From Gracilibacillus orientalis (GTDB lineage: Bacteria; Bacillota; Bacilli; Bacillales; Amphibacillaceae): a DNA stretch of 64,000 bases. How positions within the stretch are numbered: the first letter of the stretch is position 1; each line of letters opens with the position of its first letter. Below the pieces are notes generated by a model. It was not told the origin of the DNA and searched no databases. It saw only the letters and a program-made list of their open reading frames with translations. Where the stretch lies: contig NZ_FOTR01000014.1 in assembly GCF_900114645.1 (NCBI RefSeq), positions 1 through 64,000 on the forward strand, read 5' to 3'. The position numbers were made by a program, and so were the translations under genes. Positions 9,045-18,337 of the stretch are shown here, in pieces.

Positions 9045-9076
9045 AACGTCCTCCTACTGATCCTTGATATATGGTG

Positions 9077-9093
9077 TTAGTACCTACTGCTAA
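9077..9093. promoter_or_regulatory. FapR operator upstream of fabI
   Basis: TTAGTACCTACTGCTAA matches the FapR box (consensus TTAGTACCTRNTACTAA) at 16 of 17 positions. It lies 33 bp upstream of the fabI start and just downstream of a TATAGT -10-like hexamer (9107-9102, minus strand). FapR represses fatty-acid genes and is released by malonyl-CoA. Confidence 0.85.
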
Positions 9094-9196
9094 TTATCTT
9101 TACTATAACATATTTCTATACAAATAAAAATATTTCCTCCGTGTATAATACTGCTACAAATAGATAAAGTTAAGAAAAAAGATAGGTGATGTTTAT

Positions 9197-9421
9197 ATGA
9201 TTGTAAGCTTAGCGATTATCAGCATTATCATTGCGCTTATTTCGTTTCTCTACACATGGAAGGTTGGTAAAATAGTCGACGAGCAAAATGGAGAGCATGA
9301 TACAGACACCAAAGCAACAGCGAAACACCCGATACTTTTCAACCCTATTTTTTTAACGTATATTTTTGGGTTCGGAGGGTTAATTCTCTTTATTTTTTAT
9401 CTCGGTTCAAAATATTATTAA
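9197..9421 (+). CDS. Small two-helix membrane protein, unknown function
   Basis: The 74-residue protein has an N-terminal helix (about 2-25), a polar loop rich in Lys/Asp/Thr, and a C-terminal helix (about 48-70). AGGTGATG lies 7 nt before the ATG and a strong terminator follows, so it is a complete single-gene unit. I do not recognise a family. It is divergent from fabI and shares the intergenic region with its FapR box, but no link is implied. Confidence 0.7.
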   Translation: MIVSLAIISIIIALISFLYTWKVGKIVDEQNGEHDTDTKATAKHPILFNPIFLTYIFGFGGLILFIFYLGSKYY

Positions 9422-9434
9422 AGCATTGATTTTC

Positions 9435-9484
9435 AAAAGTATACAAACGTATCTTAATCTAGAGACGTTTGTATACTTTTTTAA
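9435..9484 (+). terminator. Intrinsic terminator
   Basis: AAAAGTATACAAACGT (9435-9450) is perfectly complementary to ACGTTTGTATACTTTT (9465-9480), with the T run continuing. It ends the 74-residue gene and isolates the symporter gene downstream. Confidence 0.93.
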
Positions 9485-9598
9485 TTGCTTAAAATTTATT
9501 TGTTGATAGAAACTTTCCCTATTCTATTGACATTCTCTCGTGATTATTGGAATAATTCTACTAATAAGCTTTTCATAAAATATTGGGAGGGAAGTGCA

Positions 9599-10978
9599 AT
9601 GGACTTTTTGTTGGACTGGTTGATAAAAATTAATGAAGATGGCGCTGCAATACTTGGTAAAATTGGGGGTTGGGTGTGGGGGGCTCCTCTGCTAATTCTT
9701 TTAGTTGGAACAGGTTTATTTTTAACCTTCCGTTTGTTATTCCTGCAATTTAAGTTACTGCCTTATGCACTAAAGCTATCCTTTAGTAAAAATCATGATA
9801 AAACAGCAAAAGGGGATATAAGTCATTATGAAGCATTAACGACAGCGATGGCAGCAACAATTGGTACGGGGAATATCGCTGGTGTAGCAACAGCAGTTGT
9901 TGCAGGTGGCCCTGGTGCAGTATTTTGGATGTGGATTACCGCTCTAGTTGGGATGGCTACCAAATATGCAGAAGCATTGCTTGCCGTCAAATTTCGTATT
10001 CAAAATGAAAATGGTGAAATGTCCGGTGGGCCAATGTATTATTTAGAACGAGGACTTAAAAACAAACCAATAGGTAAATTTTTAGGTGTATTATTTGCGA
10101 TTTTCGCTTCGATTGCGGCATTTGGTATTGGAAACATGGTGCAATCGAATACGGCGGCTTCATCTTTAGAGGAATCATTCTCAATTGATCCATTTATAAC
10201 TGGGATTGTTTTTACCGTTTTATCTGCTTTAGTTATCATTGGTGGGATTAAAAGTATAGGGAAAGTTACTGCTTTCTTTGTTCCGGTGATGGGTGCATTT
10301 TATATCTTAGGTGGACTTATACTCATTGTATTAAATTTCGATTTAGTGCCTGGCGCGATCGCTTTTATTTTTGAAGATGCTTTTACCGGTAGTGCTGTTG
10401 GTGGTGGTTTACTAGGTACGGTAATCCGCTATGGTGTGGCTCGTGGTGTATTCTCTAACGAAGCTGGTTTAGGCTCTGCACCAATAGCCGCAGCTGCTGC
10501 CCGTACTGATTATCCAGCTAGACAAGCATTAGTGTCTATGACGCAAGTTTTCTTTGATACCATTATTGTTTGTTCGATTACAGGTATTACGATTGTCATG
10601 GCAGGTCAATGGGATGATGGATTGGATGGATCAGCATTAACAAGTGCTTCCTTTGCTCAATTCTTAGGGACAACTGGTTCTTATATTGTCACATTCGGTA
10701 TTTTGTTCTTTACCTTTTCGACGATTCTCGGTTGGTCTTATTACGGTGAAAAATCTATCCATTACCTGATGGGAGCAAAAGGTGTTAAGGTTTATCGCTA
10801 TATTTTTATCGCCTTTGTCTTTATCGGTGCAGTAGTGTCACTTGATGTAGTATTCAATTTCTCCGACGTTATGAACGGCTTAATGGCCTTTCCAAACTTA
10901 ATCGGACTACTGGCATTATCTGGCATCGTAGTCGCAGAAACCAACAAATTCCTGAAAGTAAAACGGGAAGAAAAATAA
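9599..10978 (+). CDS. AGCS-family sodium:alanine/glycine symporter
   Basis: The 459-residue integral membrane protein has the AlsT/DagA family signature segments: an N-terminal amphipathic stretch then WVWGAPLLILL, ALTTAMAATIGTGNIAGVA, GGPGAVFWMWITALVGMATKYAE, and GVARGVFSNEAGLGSAPIA. It imports alanine or glycine with Na+ (some members prefer glutamine). The ATG at 9599 is preferred over upstream in-frame codons because GGGAGGG lies 7 nt before it and the family N-terminus begins there. It is followed by a long hairpin terminator. Confidence 0.93.
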   Translation: MDFLLDWLIKINEDGAAILGKIGGWVWGAPLLILLVGTGLFLTFRLLFLQFKLLPYALKLSFSKNHDKTAKGDISHYEALTTAMAATIGTGNIAGVATAVVAGGPGAVFWMWITALVGMATKYAEALLAVKFRIQNENGEMSGGPMYYLERGLKNKPIGKFLGVLFAIFASIAAFGIGNMVQSNTAASSLEESFSIDPFITGIVFTVLSALVIIGGIKSIGKVTAFFVPVMGAFYILGGLILIVLNFDLVPGAIAFIFEDAFTGSAVGGGLLGTVIRYGVARGVFSNEAGLGSAPIAAAAARTDYPARQALVSMTQVFFDTIIVCSITGITIVMAGQWDDGLDGSALTSASFAQFLGTTGSYIVTFGILFFTFSTILGWSYYGEKSIHYLMGAKGVKVYRYIFIAFVFIGAVVSLDVVFNFSDVMNGLMAFPNLIGLLALSGIVVAETNKFLKVKREEK

Positions 10979-10979
10979 T

Positions 10980-11048
10980 GGGACATTCCCCCGTCCTCGG
11001 GACCTAATTTGAGCCAAAGGTCAGGGGAAATGTCCCTCTTTTTTTATT
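10980..11048 (+). terminator. Long hairpin terminator
   Basis: GGGACATTCCCC (10980-10991) pairs with GGGGAAATGTCCC near 11024-11036, with a secondary GTCCTCGGGAC hairpin in the loop, followed by T runs. It overlaps the stop region of the convergent prenyl synthase gene. The internal GTCC/GGAC block is the kind of sequence often dispersed in Bacillaceae terminators. Confidence 0.85.
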
Positions 11049-13365
11049 TTTCTCGTTGGACAATATAGTCCATGAGTTGTTTTAAAAATGAAATGTTGTG
11101 TGGGAAGTTCTCTAATGCTTCTATCGCATCACAATAATGCTTCCACATTTCTTTCTTAGCCTGTTCTTCACCTAAAACTGTTACAAAAGTAGAACTGTTA
11201 TTTTGTGAGTCAATACCTGCTTGTTTGCCTAATACAGTTGAATCTCCTTCTAAGTCTAACAGGTCGTCTTTAATTTGAAAGGCAATGCCGGCATGATAAG
11301 TAAATTGCTTGATCGCCTTCGTTACTCCTTCTCGCGCACCTGCGACAATGGCTGGCATCATTAGCGCTGCTTCAAAACCAATGCCTGTTTTGTAGAGACA
11401 TAATCTGTTTAGTTCCTCAACAGATAATTCTTTTCCTTTTGCTTCGAGATCCATAATCTGTCCCATACACATGTCTTGTGTCATCCGTGTTGAATAAGCT
11501 ATCAAGTCTAAAATCTTGTCTGCCTGATATTTTCGTAATTCCGTCTGTTCTTGTACCGCCTTTTGTGTCATCCATAGAGCAGTTAATTCTGCCACCGCAC
11601 TATTATATTCCTCATGCAATGTTGGTCTACCCCTACGGATTTGCGCGTTGTCTTGAGAAGGTAGATCATCAAAAATTAAAGAGGCAGTATGCATATATTC
11701 TATGGCTTTTAATAATGGAATGATATCCTTCCCCGACAATCCAAACCCTTCAGTCGCCATGACCCAAGTCATCATTGGTCTTAACCGTTTGGCATCTCCC
11801 TGTAAACTGTAGTTAGCTGCATCCATAATAGAATGGTTAACGATAGCCTTTTGATCTGTTTTTTTAATCATTAAGAGTTGGTTAATCGCATCCCGTGCAC
11901 CTTCTATTGTTTTTCGAAATCTTACTTTCTCTTTTTCTTGCTGTTGTAGTGTTTCAACCATTTTGTCACGAATTAGTTTATCAAAGAAAGCAACATTCTT
12001 AGTCCGTTCTACTACTTTTTGCAAAAACGAATCAAAAGAAGGGCTAACTGAAAATGTTTGCATTATTTCTTTGTATTGTTGCTTCCCTAGCCGTTTCCTT
12101 AATCGTTTCAAACCGTTAATAGCCCGATTTAAGATGATCTGACGAGTTTTCTCATCACCTTTATACACGTTATTAATTAAATAAGAAATAACCGACCAAT
12201 ACATAGCAAAAGGATTGATCAAATCAGGTCGCTGATCACGATATTTAAGAAAATAAGTATATGGCGTTACACTATTAGAAGCTAGGTCCTGCTCCATATC
12301 GGCCAGGTCATCTGCTAATTGATTATAAATCCCGTAATAAAACATATGCTCCTCAACCTGATCATTAGCAAAAAATGTTTGAAAGGAACGCACGATCATT
12401 CTTGATGAGGATGATTTCAAAATGATAGGGATATACACTTCTTCGTTCGTATAATCAGGGTTATCTAAACTCTTATTCCGGTCTATTTCCTGTGCATGAA
12501 AAAACAAATAGGCATTTTGATAAAAATTATCGAGATTTTCCGGTTCTTGATTTTCCTTTAGATAGATAAAGGCATCCGTTAATTCATGATAGATTGGTTC
12601 CACAATTTCCCGATTATCCCCATCCCATTCTGACAAAGGAGTAAGCACTCCAGTCCGTAATGTATGACGAATAAGAGACGCAAACTGATTTTTTTCTTGA
12701 TTGGATAATACTGAGGCATCCAATAAATCGTCAATAAAAGGATACGTAAGTCCATAACAATAGCCAATTCGAACCGCTTTGTCCAAACGTTTCGCCCTGA
12801 CATCCTGTGACGTCTCTTCCTGTAATTCTTCTATTTCATGCATTAATACTCCGGCAATTATTTTGATTAATTTTCGTTGTGCATGCACTTTGTTCAGCCC
12901 TTCAGGGATTAGCGAGGACACATGCTTTAATTTCTTCATTAACCAAAAATAAGTCGCTTCTAATGATTCCTTCTCCGCAATGCGATACAACTTCGCCAAA
13001 CTGAATAAATCTTGATTCGAGTGTTGATGTAAATAGGTTTTAACATCCTCGGCTACTGATTTGATTCTTTGCTGCATCGTTGTTGAAGTGATATCCCTAC
13101 CTAAATCACGCAAGTAAATATAAGAAATACTCCGGTGTAAATAATCGTCCAGCATCCCTTTTTGACCTAGTTTTTGCAGGAATTGTTGATCTTGCGTTAA
13201 TGCTATATGATCATAATTCAAAAAGGATGATTTTTTATGTCGTTGGTATGCTTGCATATCTTCTGTTAGTTTTGCAGTAAATTGCGGCTCATCTAGCTGT
13301 TTCACTAATGCCTGAAAATAAGCCTGTGCTTTCTTTTCGGCTGTTTGATATTGTTGATCTACCAT
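11044..13365 (-). CDS. Tandem-domain isoprenyl diphosphate synthase-like protein
   Basis: The protein has 773 residues, more than twice a normal trans-prenyltransferase. The C-terminal half (about 490-773) is a canonical polyprenyl synthetase: GDAKRLRPMM, first Asp-rich motif DDLPSQD (566-572), and second Asp-rich motif DDLLDLEGD (700-708). The all-helical N-terminal half also has two Asp-rich motifs, DDLLD (212-216) and DDLADMEQD (352-360), spaced as in a class I isoprenoid fold. It may therefore be a second synthase or a terpene cyclase. Likely activity is chain elongation of DMAPP/GPP/FPP with IPP, possibly followed by a second reaction. It stands alone with no other isoprenoid gene near. 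A GGGGAATGGG site precedes the ATG. Confidence 0.85.
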   Translation of the reverse strand: MVDQQYQTAEKKAQAYFQALVKQLDEPQFTAKLTEDMQAYQRHKKSSFLNYDHIALTQDQQFLQKLGQKGMLDDYLHRSISYIYLRDLGRDITSTTMQQRIKSVAEDVKTYLHQHSNQDLFSLAKLYRIAEKESLEATYFWLMKKLKHVSSLIPEGLNKVHAQRKLIKIIAGVLMHEIEELQEETSQDVRAKRLDKAVRIGYCYGLTYPFIDDLLDASVLSNQEKNQFASLIRHTLRTGVLTPLSEWDGDNREIVEPIYHELTDAFIYLKENQEPENLDNFYQNAYLFFHAQEIDRNKSLDNPDYTNEEVYIPIILKSSSSRMIVRSFQTFFANDQVEEHMFYYGIYNQLADDLADMEQDLASNSVTPYTYFLKYRDQRPDLINPFAMYWSVISYLINNVYKGDEKTRQIILNRAINGLKRLRKRLGKQQYKEIMQTFSVSPSFDSFLQKVVERTKNVAFFDKLIRDKMVETLQQQEKEKVRFRKTIEGARDAINQLLMIKKTDQKAIVNHSIMDAANYSLQGDAKRLRPMMTWVMATEGFGLSGKDIIPLLKAIEYMHTASLIFDDLPSQDNAQIRRGRPTLHEEYNSAVAELTALWMTQKAVQEQTELRKYQADKILDLIAYSTRMTQDMCMGQIMDLEAKGKELSVEELNRLCLYKTGIGFEAALMMPAIVAGAREGVTKAIKQFTYHAGIAFQIKDDLLDLEGDSTVLGKQAGIDSQNNSSTFVTVLGEEQAKKEMWKHYCDAIEALENFPHNISFLKQLMDYIVQREK

Positions 13366-13444
13366 ATTCGCCCATTCCCCAAAATATTAGTTTTATATAG
13401 TATACCATTTATGGAGGGAATGAACGAAACATGTCTTACATCTA

Positions 13445-14311
13445 TTATTTTCCATACCAGCTTGGGATTATCTTGGAAAAGTGATCATGATCTTCAAGAA
13501 CACGCAATGAATAATTATATAGCAAATTAGTTTGTACTGAGCTTATCCTTTTTCCCCATACCAGTGCGGAAACCACATGCATAGCACTATACAATGTGTA
13601 CAATTCCCAAAAAGCTTGAGTTGGCTTTTCCCTGCAATATCCGTCAATGACTCCATTGGTAAAAGGAATACTTACCTGCACAGAGAAAAACCCTAGCTTT
13701 TGCAAATCATGGACAGGGTCTCCCCAATCCATTCTTTGAAAGTCAATAATACCAGAAAATTTCTTTTGATTAATTAACAAATTAGAAGGATGAATGTCAT
13801 CATGCTGAAACTTATTTGGGCGATTTTTCATAATAGGTTCATTATCTTTAATGTAATGTTGTAATAATGAACATAAACTTTGATCCAGATCCAGCTTTTT
13901 TAATTCATATAAATAGTTATCACTTTTTTCTTTTTTTACTTTATACCACGACGGGTAGTCTTGAGGTGCATCTAATTGATGTAATTTTCTTAACTCTCGC
14001 CCAGCTGATAAACCAGCTATATATTGATCCTGTTCTGTTAGATTTTGTAGAGCATCTTCTCCATCTTCACCTGGAAGGTAGGTAAGTATCATATATCCCT
14101 TGCCGAATTCTATTGGTTCAGGTACAAAATCAGAAATTTCTGCTAGCTTTTTTAACGTTTGATATTCTACTTTTCTTTTATCTATCTCTTCAACAGGAAA
14201 TATTCGTAATAGATATTGATAGTCAAGTATATATTTTTGATCCCTGGAAAATCCCTTTTCAATTTTCTCCATGACTTTAGCTGAATTCACCATCGGAATG
14301 GACTCAATCAT
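13445..14311 (-). CDS. APH/choline-kinase-fold phosphotransferase
   Basis: The 288-residue protein has the aminoglycoside-phosphotransferase fold. Its catalytic HDDIHPSN loop (catalytic Asp172, Asn177) is followed by the metal-binding IIDFQRMDWGDP (Asp190). Family members phosphorylate small hydroxylated substrates such as aminoglycosides, macrolides, choline, homoserine or sugars. The substrate cannot be assigned, and the call does not imply antibiotic resistance. It starts 2 bp after the GH43 stop, so the two are probably cotranscribed and a sugar-related substrate is conceivable. Confidence 0.8.
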   Translation of the reverse strand: MIESIPMVNSAKVMEKIEKGFSRDQKYILDYQYLLRIFPVEEIDKRKVEYQTLKKLAEISDFVPEPIEFGKGYMILTYLPGEDGEDALQNLTEQDQYIAGLSAGRELRKLHQLDAPQDYPSWYKVKKEKSDNYLYELKKLDLDQSLCSLLQHYIKDNEPIMKNRPNKFQHDDIHPSNLLINQKKFSGIIDFQRMDWGDPVHDLQKLGFFSVQVSIPFTNGVIDGYCREKPTQAFWELYTLYSAMHVVSALVWGKRISSVQTNLLYNYSLRVLEDHDHFSKIIPSWYGK

Positions 14312-14313
14312 CT

Positions 14314-15828
14314 CTAATGGCTTCCTCTATCATATTTAAAATAATCCATATCAACATAACCACCAGTTTCCTTGATAGCATAATTAAATATACCAATTCG
14401 GTAGCCCATAAAATGATCTAATGTATATTTCATATGGAGCGTTTCACCAATTGGATGCCAGTGGTGTCCATCAGCAGAATAATGGAAGGTTGCTTCATCA
14501 ACACTATCTTCAAAATCAAAGACAATCTTCAAGTGAATCTGCTCATTGGAATAAGCTTTTTCCTCCACTACTTTTTCCTGACCGTTTCCATCATTGATTG
14601 TCATCGCAACAGCATATTCACTGTTTTCTTTTCGTTTAATGCCAACCGTACCGAAATTACTTTGAAGTGCAATTAGTCCTGCAAAATCTCCATCCTTCAT
14701 ATTAGAACCATCAAGTAGGATCGTGCCACTGCACGCTGGTCCTTCCGTTCGTTGTGTCAATGTATTCGGTGCTGTTAAAACACTCTTTGTAAGATGGCCA
14801 GTTGTTAGTCGTAAATATCCTGATCTTTCCGTGACCGACCATAAGGACTGATCCGGATTATGATTCCATTGCCAATTTAAAGCTAATTCATTTTTTTCGT
14901 AATCAAAATCATCACTGATTACTAATGGTTTCGCTTCATCATCGGGAAGATTAATTTCCAACTGTTTCGGTGCTTTTCCGTTAATACCTACCATTGGCCA
15001 ACCGTTTTCCCATTGTACTGGCAGTATATACGGAATTCTCCCGACAGCATCATGATCCTGAAACAGCATCGCATACCATTCATTATCTGTTGTATCAAAA
15101 ATCGCACCTTGGGCAATCCCTTTATTGTGGTAACCCATATCATCATCGAGAATAACCTTTCGCTCATACGCTCCCAATAATTTTGAGGAGCGATAGCAGA
15201 CCTGTCTTCTTCGTTGATTGCCATCAGTTGGCCATTCAATAAAAAGTAAATAATATTCCCCATTTATTTTGTAAGCATGGCACCCTTCACATCTTAGTCC
15301 AATATTCTCCTTTGGTGTTTCCAGTAATAATTGATCAACTCCACCTGGTTTTACCGCCGTTAAATCCGCTGTTAATTCTGTAATCCGAATATCACCGCAT
15401 CCATAAAGAACAAAAACCCTGTCATCATCAAATAGTAACGCTGGATCATGATAAATACCTTCAATCAATGAACGCGTCCATGGGCCATTTTCAATATCCT
15501 TTGTTTGATAAACATAGAATTGATTCATATCATTACTTGAAAAACAAAGGTAATATGTATGATTGTGGTAACGCAAACTTGTCGCCCATTGTCCTTGTCC
15601 ATAGATACCTTCCCCATCCAGTAATTGATGTGCCTGGTTGTTTTCTAACGTATCGTACACATAAGAGACAATCTCCCAATCTCTTAAGTTAAACGATTTC
15701 ATAATCGGACAGCCGGGCATCGAATGCATACTGGTACTTACCATATAATAAGCAGAGCCAACCCTGATCACATCAACATCAGGCACATCCGACCAAAAAA
15801 TAGGATTCTTCAACATTATACTACTCAT
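14314..15828 (-). CDS. GH43-family glycoside hydrolase (beta-xylosidase-like)
   Basis: The 504-residue protein begins with the five-bladed propeller domain of GH43: NPIFWSDVPDVDVIRVG (catalytic-base Asp), the YHDPALLFDDD blade (pKa-modulating Asp) and CEGCHAYKINGEYYL (acid Glu). From about residue 300 a concanavalin-like beta-sandwich follows, typical of two-domain xylosidases and arabinofuranosidases. There is no signal peptide, so it should act on imported oligosaccharides. The start at 15828 is chosen because GGGGAGG lies 7 nt upstream; the longer frame from 15849 would begin within that ribosome site. No sugar transporter is adjacent. Confidence 0.9.
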   Translation of the reverse strand: MSSIMLKNPIFWSDVPDVDVIRVGSAYYMVSTSMHSMPGCPIMKSFNLRDWEIVSYVYDTLENNQAHQLLDGEGIYGQGQWATSLRYHNHTYYLCFSSNDMNQFYVYQTKDIENGPWTRSLIEGIYHDPALLFDDDRVFVLYGCGDIRITELTADLTAVKPGGVDQLLLETPKENIGLRCEGCHAYKINGEYYLLFIEWPTDGNQRRRQVCYRSSKLLGAYERKVILDDDMGYHNKGIAQGAIFDTTDNEWYAMLFQDHDAVGRIPYILPVQWENGWPMVGINGKAPKQLEINLPDDEAKPLVISDDFDYEKNELALNWQWNHNPDQSLWSVTERSGYLRLTTGHLTKSVLTAPNTLTQRTEGPACSGTILLDGSNMKDGDFAGLIALQSNFGTVGIKRKENSEYAVAMTINDGNGQEKVVEEKAYSNEQIHLKIVFDFEDSVDEATFHYSADGHHWHPIGETLHMKYTLDHFMGYRIGIFNYAIKETGGYVDMDYFKYDRGSH

Positions 15829-15966
15829 CACTTTATCCTCCCCACACACTTAATAATTAAATTATCTTTATATCATAAACTATTATTCCAAAAACAGATC
15901 CATTAATCAAATAGGACGAAGGTATAATCAACAGAGGCTTTATGTACTCTATTCGACGGGAGGATG

Positions 15967-16005
15967 AAAAAGGCTGCTCCATAAGTCTTAGGGGCAGCCT
16001 TTTTT
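15967..16005 (-). terminator. Terminator after selO
   Basis: On the minus strand AAAAGGCTGCCCC pairs with GGAGCAGCCTTTTT around a 10-nt loop, with the T run at the 3' end. It is about 10 bp past the selO stop and insulates the GH43 gene. Confidence 0.9.
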
Positions 16006-16013
16006 GTTTCTTA

Positions 16014-17477
16014 TTAAGTTCCGCAGAATGTCTGGTATGGTTCGTCTGGCTTAGGTGGTAAAACGGCATATTCTTCCTGTTCTTCTGAGTAGGCGTAGGG
16101 ATTTGATAAAGCAGCTAATAATTTTTCCATCACGCTGTAATCATTCTCACTTACAGCTTTTTCTATGGCTTCTTCGACCAAGTAATTTCTCGGTATAATA
16201 GACGGATTATTAGCCATCATCAACTGCTGTGTCTGTTCAGTTGTTTCACTCTGTCTTGCTAATCGTGCTTGCCATTTCTCATACCATTGCTTAAACGCAT
16301 TAGCTTGGAAAAGTCTCATCTTTTTATCAAATTGATCAAGTGTTAAGGATCGAAAAGTATTGGTATAGTCTGCCTGATGCTGTTCCATCAAATCTAACAA
16401 CCGATGGATAAGCTCCCCGTCTGCCTCTTCCTCATCAAACAATCCCAATTTCTTTCTCATTCCTGTAAGCCAATATTGATCATACAAATGTAAGTATTCT
16501 TGAATGGCTTCCTTAGCTGCTTCCAGTGCTTTATCTTCATCATCATCAATTAATAATAAGATCGCTTCTGCAAAACGGGATAAGTCCCAACCGCCAATAT
16601 CAGGTTGGTTTCCGTAAGCATAACGTCCTCGAACATCAATCGAGCTAAATACCGTTCTTTTATCATACGTATCCATAAAAGCACATGGTCCATAATCAAT
16701 CGTTTCACCACTAATGGTCACATTATCTGTATTCATCACACCATGAATAAAACCGACTAATTGCCATTTTGCGATCAATCCAGCTTGCTTCCTGATCACT
16801 TCTTTTAGAAAAGATATATATTTATTGTCATCGTTTTTCAGTTCTGGGTAGTGGCGGTCTATTGCATAATCTGCTAACTTCTGGAGATCCTCTTTCTCTC
16901 CCCAATTTCTCGCATATTGAAATGTCCCGACGCGAAGATGACTGTTCGCTACTCTTGTTAAAATCGCACCAGGAAATGCAACTTCACGCTCGACAGACTC
17001 TCCCGTTGTTACAACCGCTAAACTTCTGTTTGTCGGGATCTTCAAGCCATACATTGCCTCGCTGATCAAATACTCACGCAACATTGGTCCTAAACTCGAT
17101 CGTCCGTCTCCTCCACGTGAATACGGAGTCCTTCCTGAACCTTTTAATTGGATATCAACTCTGCGGCCATCAGGGGTAATATGTTCCCCAAGTAAGACCG
17201 CCCGCCCATCACCAAGCATGGTAAAATGACCAAATTGATGGCCTGCATATGCTTGTGCAATGGGAAGTCCGCCTTCAGGGAGTCGATTCCCAGAAAAAAG
17301 ATCAGCACTTTTCTCTAAGTTCGAAGCATCCAAACCAAGCTCTGTTGCTAAAGCCTGATTAAACATCACGACTTCGGGATCCTCTACAGGTGTCGGCTGG
17401 ACACGAGAATAAAACAATCCAGGTAAACGTTGATAACTATTATCTAAATTCCAACCCTCATTTGTTGTTACAGTCAT
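16014..17477 (-). CDS. selO: Protein adenylyltransferase SelO (YdiU)
   Basis: The 487-residue pseudokinase transfers AMP from ATP to Ser/Thr/Tyr of proteins and is linked to redox homeostasis. It shows the family blocks [52 protein letters not shown] and [20 protein letters not shown] (metal-binding Asn/Asp). The C-terminus ends FCGT, placing Cys third from the end, where eukaryotic SelO has selenocysteine and E. coli SelO has a regulatory Cys. The ATG at 17477 is chosen because AAAGGAGAT lies 4-5 nt upstream and includes the earlier ATG frame. Confidence 0.95.
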   Translation of the reverse strand: MTVTTNEGWNLDNSYQRLPGLFYSRVQPTPVEDPEVVMFNQALATELGLDASNLEKSADLFSGNRLPEGGLPIAQAYAGHQFGHFTMLGDGRAVLLGEHITPDGRRVDIQLKGSGRTPYSRGGDGRSSLGPMLREYLISEAMYGLKIPTNRSLAVVTTGESVEREVAFPGAILTRVANSHLRVGTFQYARNWGEKEDLQKLADYAIDRHYPELKNDDNKYISFLKEVIRKQAGLIAKWQLVGFIHGVMNTDNVTISGETIDYGPCAFMDTYDKRTVFSSIDVRGRYAYGNQPDIGGWDLSRFAEAILLLIDDDEDKALEAAKEAIQEYLHLYDQYWLTGMRKKLGLFDEEEADGELIHRLLDLMEQHQADYTNTFRSLTLDQFDKKMRLFQANAFKQWYEKWQARLARQSETTEQTQQLMMANNPSIIPRNYLVEEAIEKAVSENDYSVMEKLLAALSNPYAYSEEQEEYAVLPPKPDEPYQTFCGT

Positions 17478-17641
17478 ACTATCTCCTTTCATGAGACAAA
17501 AAAATCATCTCATTAAACACCGGTTATTTCCGGAAAATATTGCATCTAGCATAACATAAGTCGTTCTTGTATTAATATTAGTTGCATTCTCTCTTCTTAT
17601 GCATTGCTTTGGATTAATCATTAGCAGCATTGTGAGGATCA

Positions 17642-18304
17642 TTAAGACAACCCTTTAATTCCGTTTTTGATAAATTGAATGGTATATTCTATTTCTCTTT
17701 CATCATCCCAATCATAATCAGGTACAATGATGAAACGAGTTAATAAAAAGCCTAAAACCGTACTTATGGTTAAACGGAAGATCGTTTCCATTGGAATAGA
17801 TTCAAGTTGGTCCTTTGTTAAAAATTGCTCCATTAAATTTCGATACTTCGGTGCAATTTTTTCCATATATATTTCTTTAAAGGTATCTTGGATTTCGGAA
17901 TGATAAAACATTTCTTGAAGTAATATTTTCAGTAATGCCGTATTTTTTCGGACAAACTCATAGCGATTATAAATCACTTTACGAAGAAACTGGTCCATTT
18001 CTTCAAACTCTTCTCCTTCAAAAATTTCATTAAGGAATTGCTCCGCTAAAAATGGAACAGCAAATTTTGAAATAACAGGTAACACAATCGAAATCAGCAA
18101 ATCTTTTTTGGTTTTATAATGGCGAAAAATCGTCCCTTCCGCTACACCAGCTCGTTTAGCTATTTCGCTAGTGGAAGCAGCAGCGAACCCTTTTTCTGAA
18201 AAAATTTCGATAGCGGCTTGCACGATTTTGGTCTGTTTTGGTGTCAATTCTTTCTCTGATACATCTAATAATTCTTGTAGTAGTTCTTTATCAAGCTGTC
18301 CCAT
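17642..18304 (-). CDS. TetR-family transcriptional regulator
   Basis: The 220-residue protein has an N-terminal helix-turn-helix at about residues 25-65 (TSEIAKRAGVAEGTIFRHYKTKKDLL) and a variable helical ligand domain. The ATG at 18304 with GAGGTG upstream is preferred over an in-frame GTG at 18311-18313. It is the last gene of a minus-strand unit ATPase-permease-TetR, and a matching palindrome sits over the promoter of that unit. It most likely represses its own exporter operon until the exported compound binds. Confidence 0.9.
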   Translation of the reverse strand: MGQLDKELLQELLDVSEKELTPKQTKIVQAAIEIFSEKGFAAASTSEIAKRAGVAEGTIFRHYKTKKDLLISIVLPVISKFAVPFLAEQFLNEIFEGEEFEEMDQFLRKVIYNRYEFVRKNTALLKILLQEMFYHSEIQDTFKEIYMEKIAPKYRNLMEQFLTKDQLESIPMETIFRLTISTVLGFLLTRFIIVPDYDWDDEREIEYTIQFIKNGIKGLS

Positions 18305-18337
18305 TGTTCTCACCTCTACGTTTTTCTTCTAATACAG

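Noticed and set aside
13445-14311. Aminoglycoside resistance gene
   Set aside because: Only the broad kinase fold is visible and it is adjacent to a glycosidase gene; nothing specific to drug kinases was recognised.
15857-16069. 70-codon minus-strand ORF
   Set aside because: It spans the selO terminator and the GH43 promoter region and has no ribosome site.
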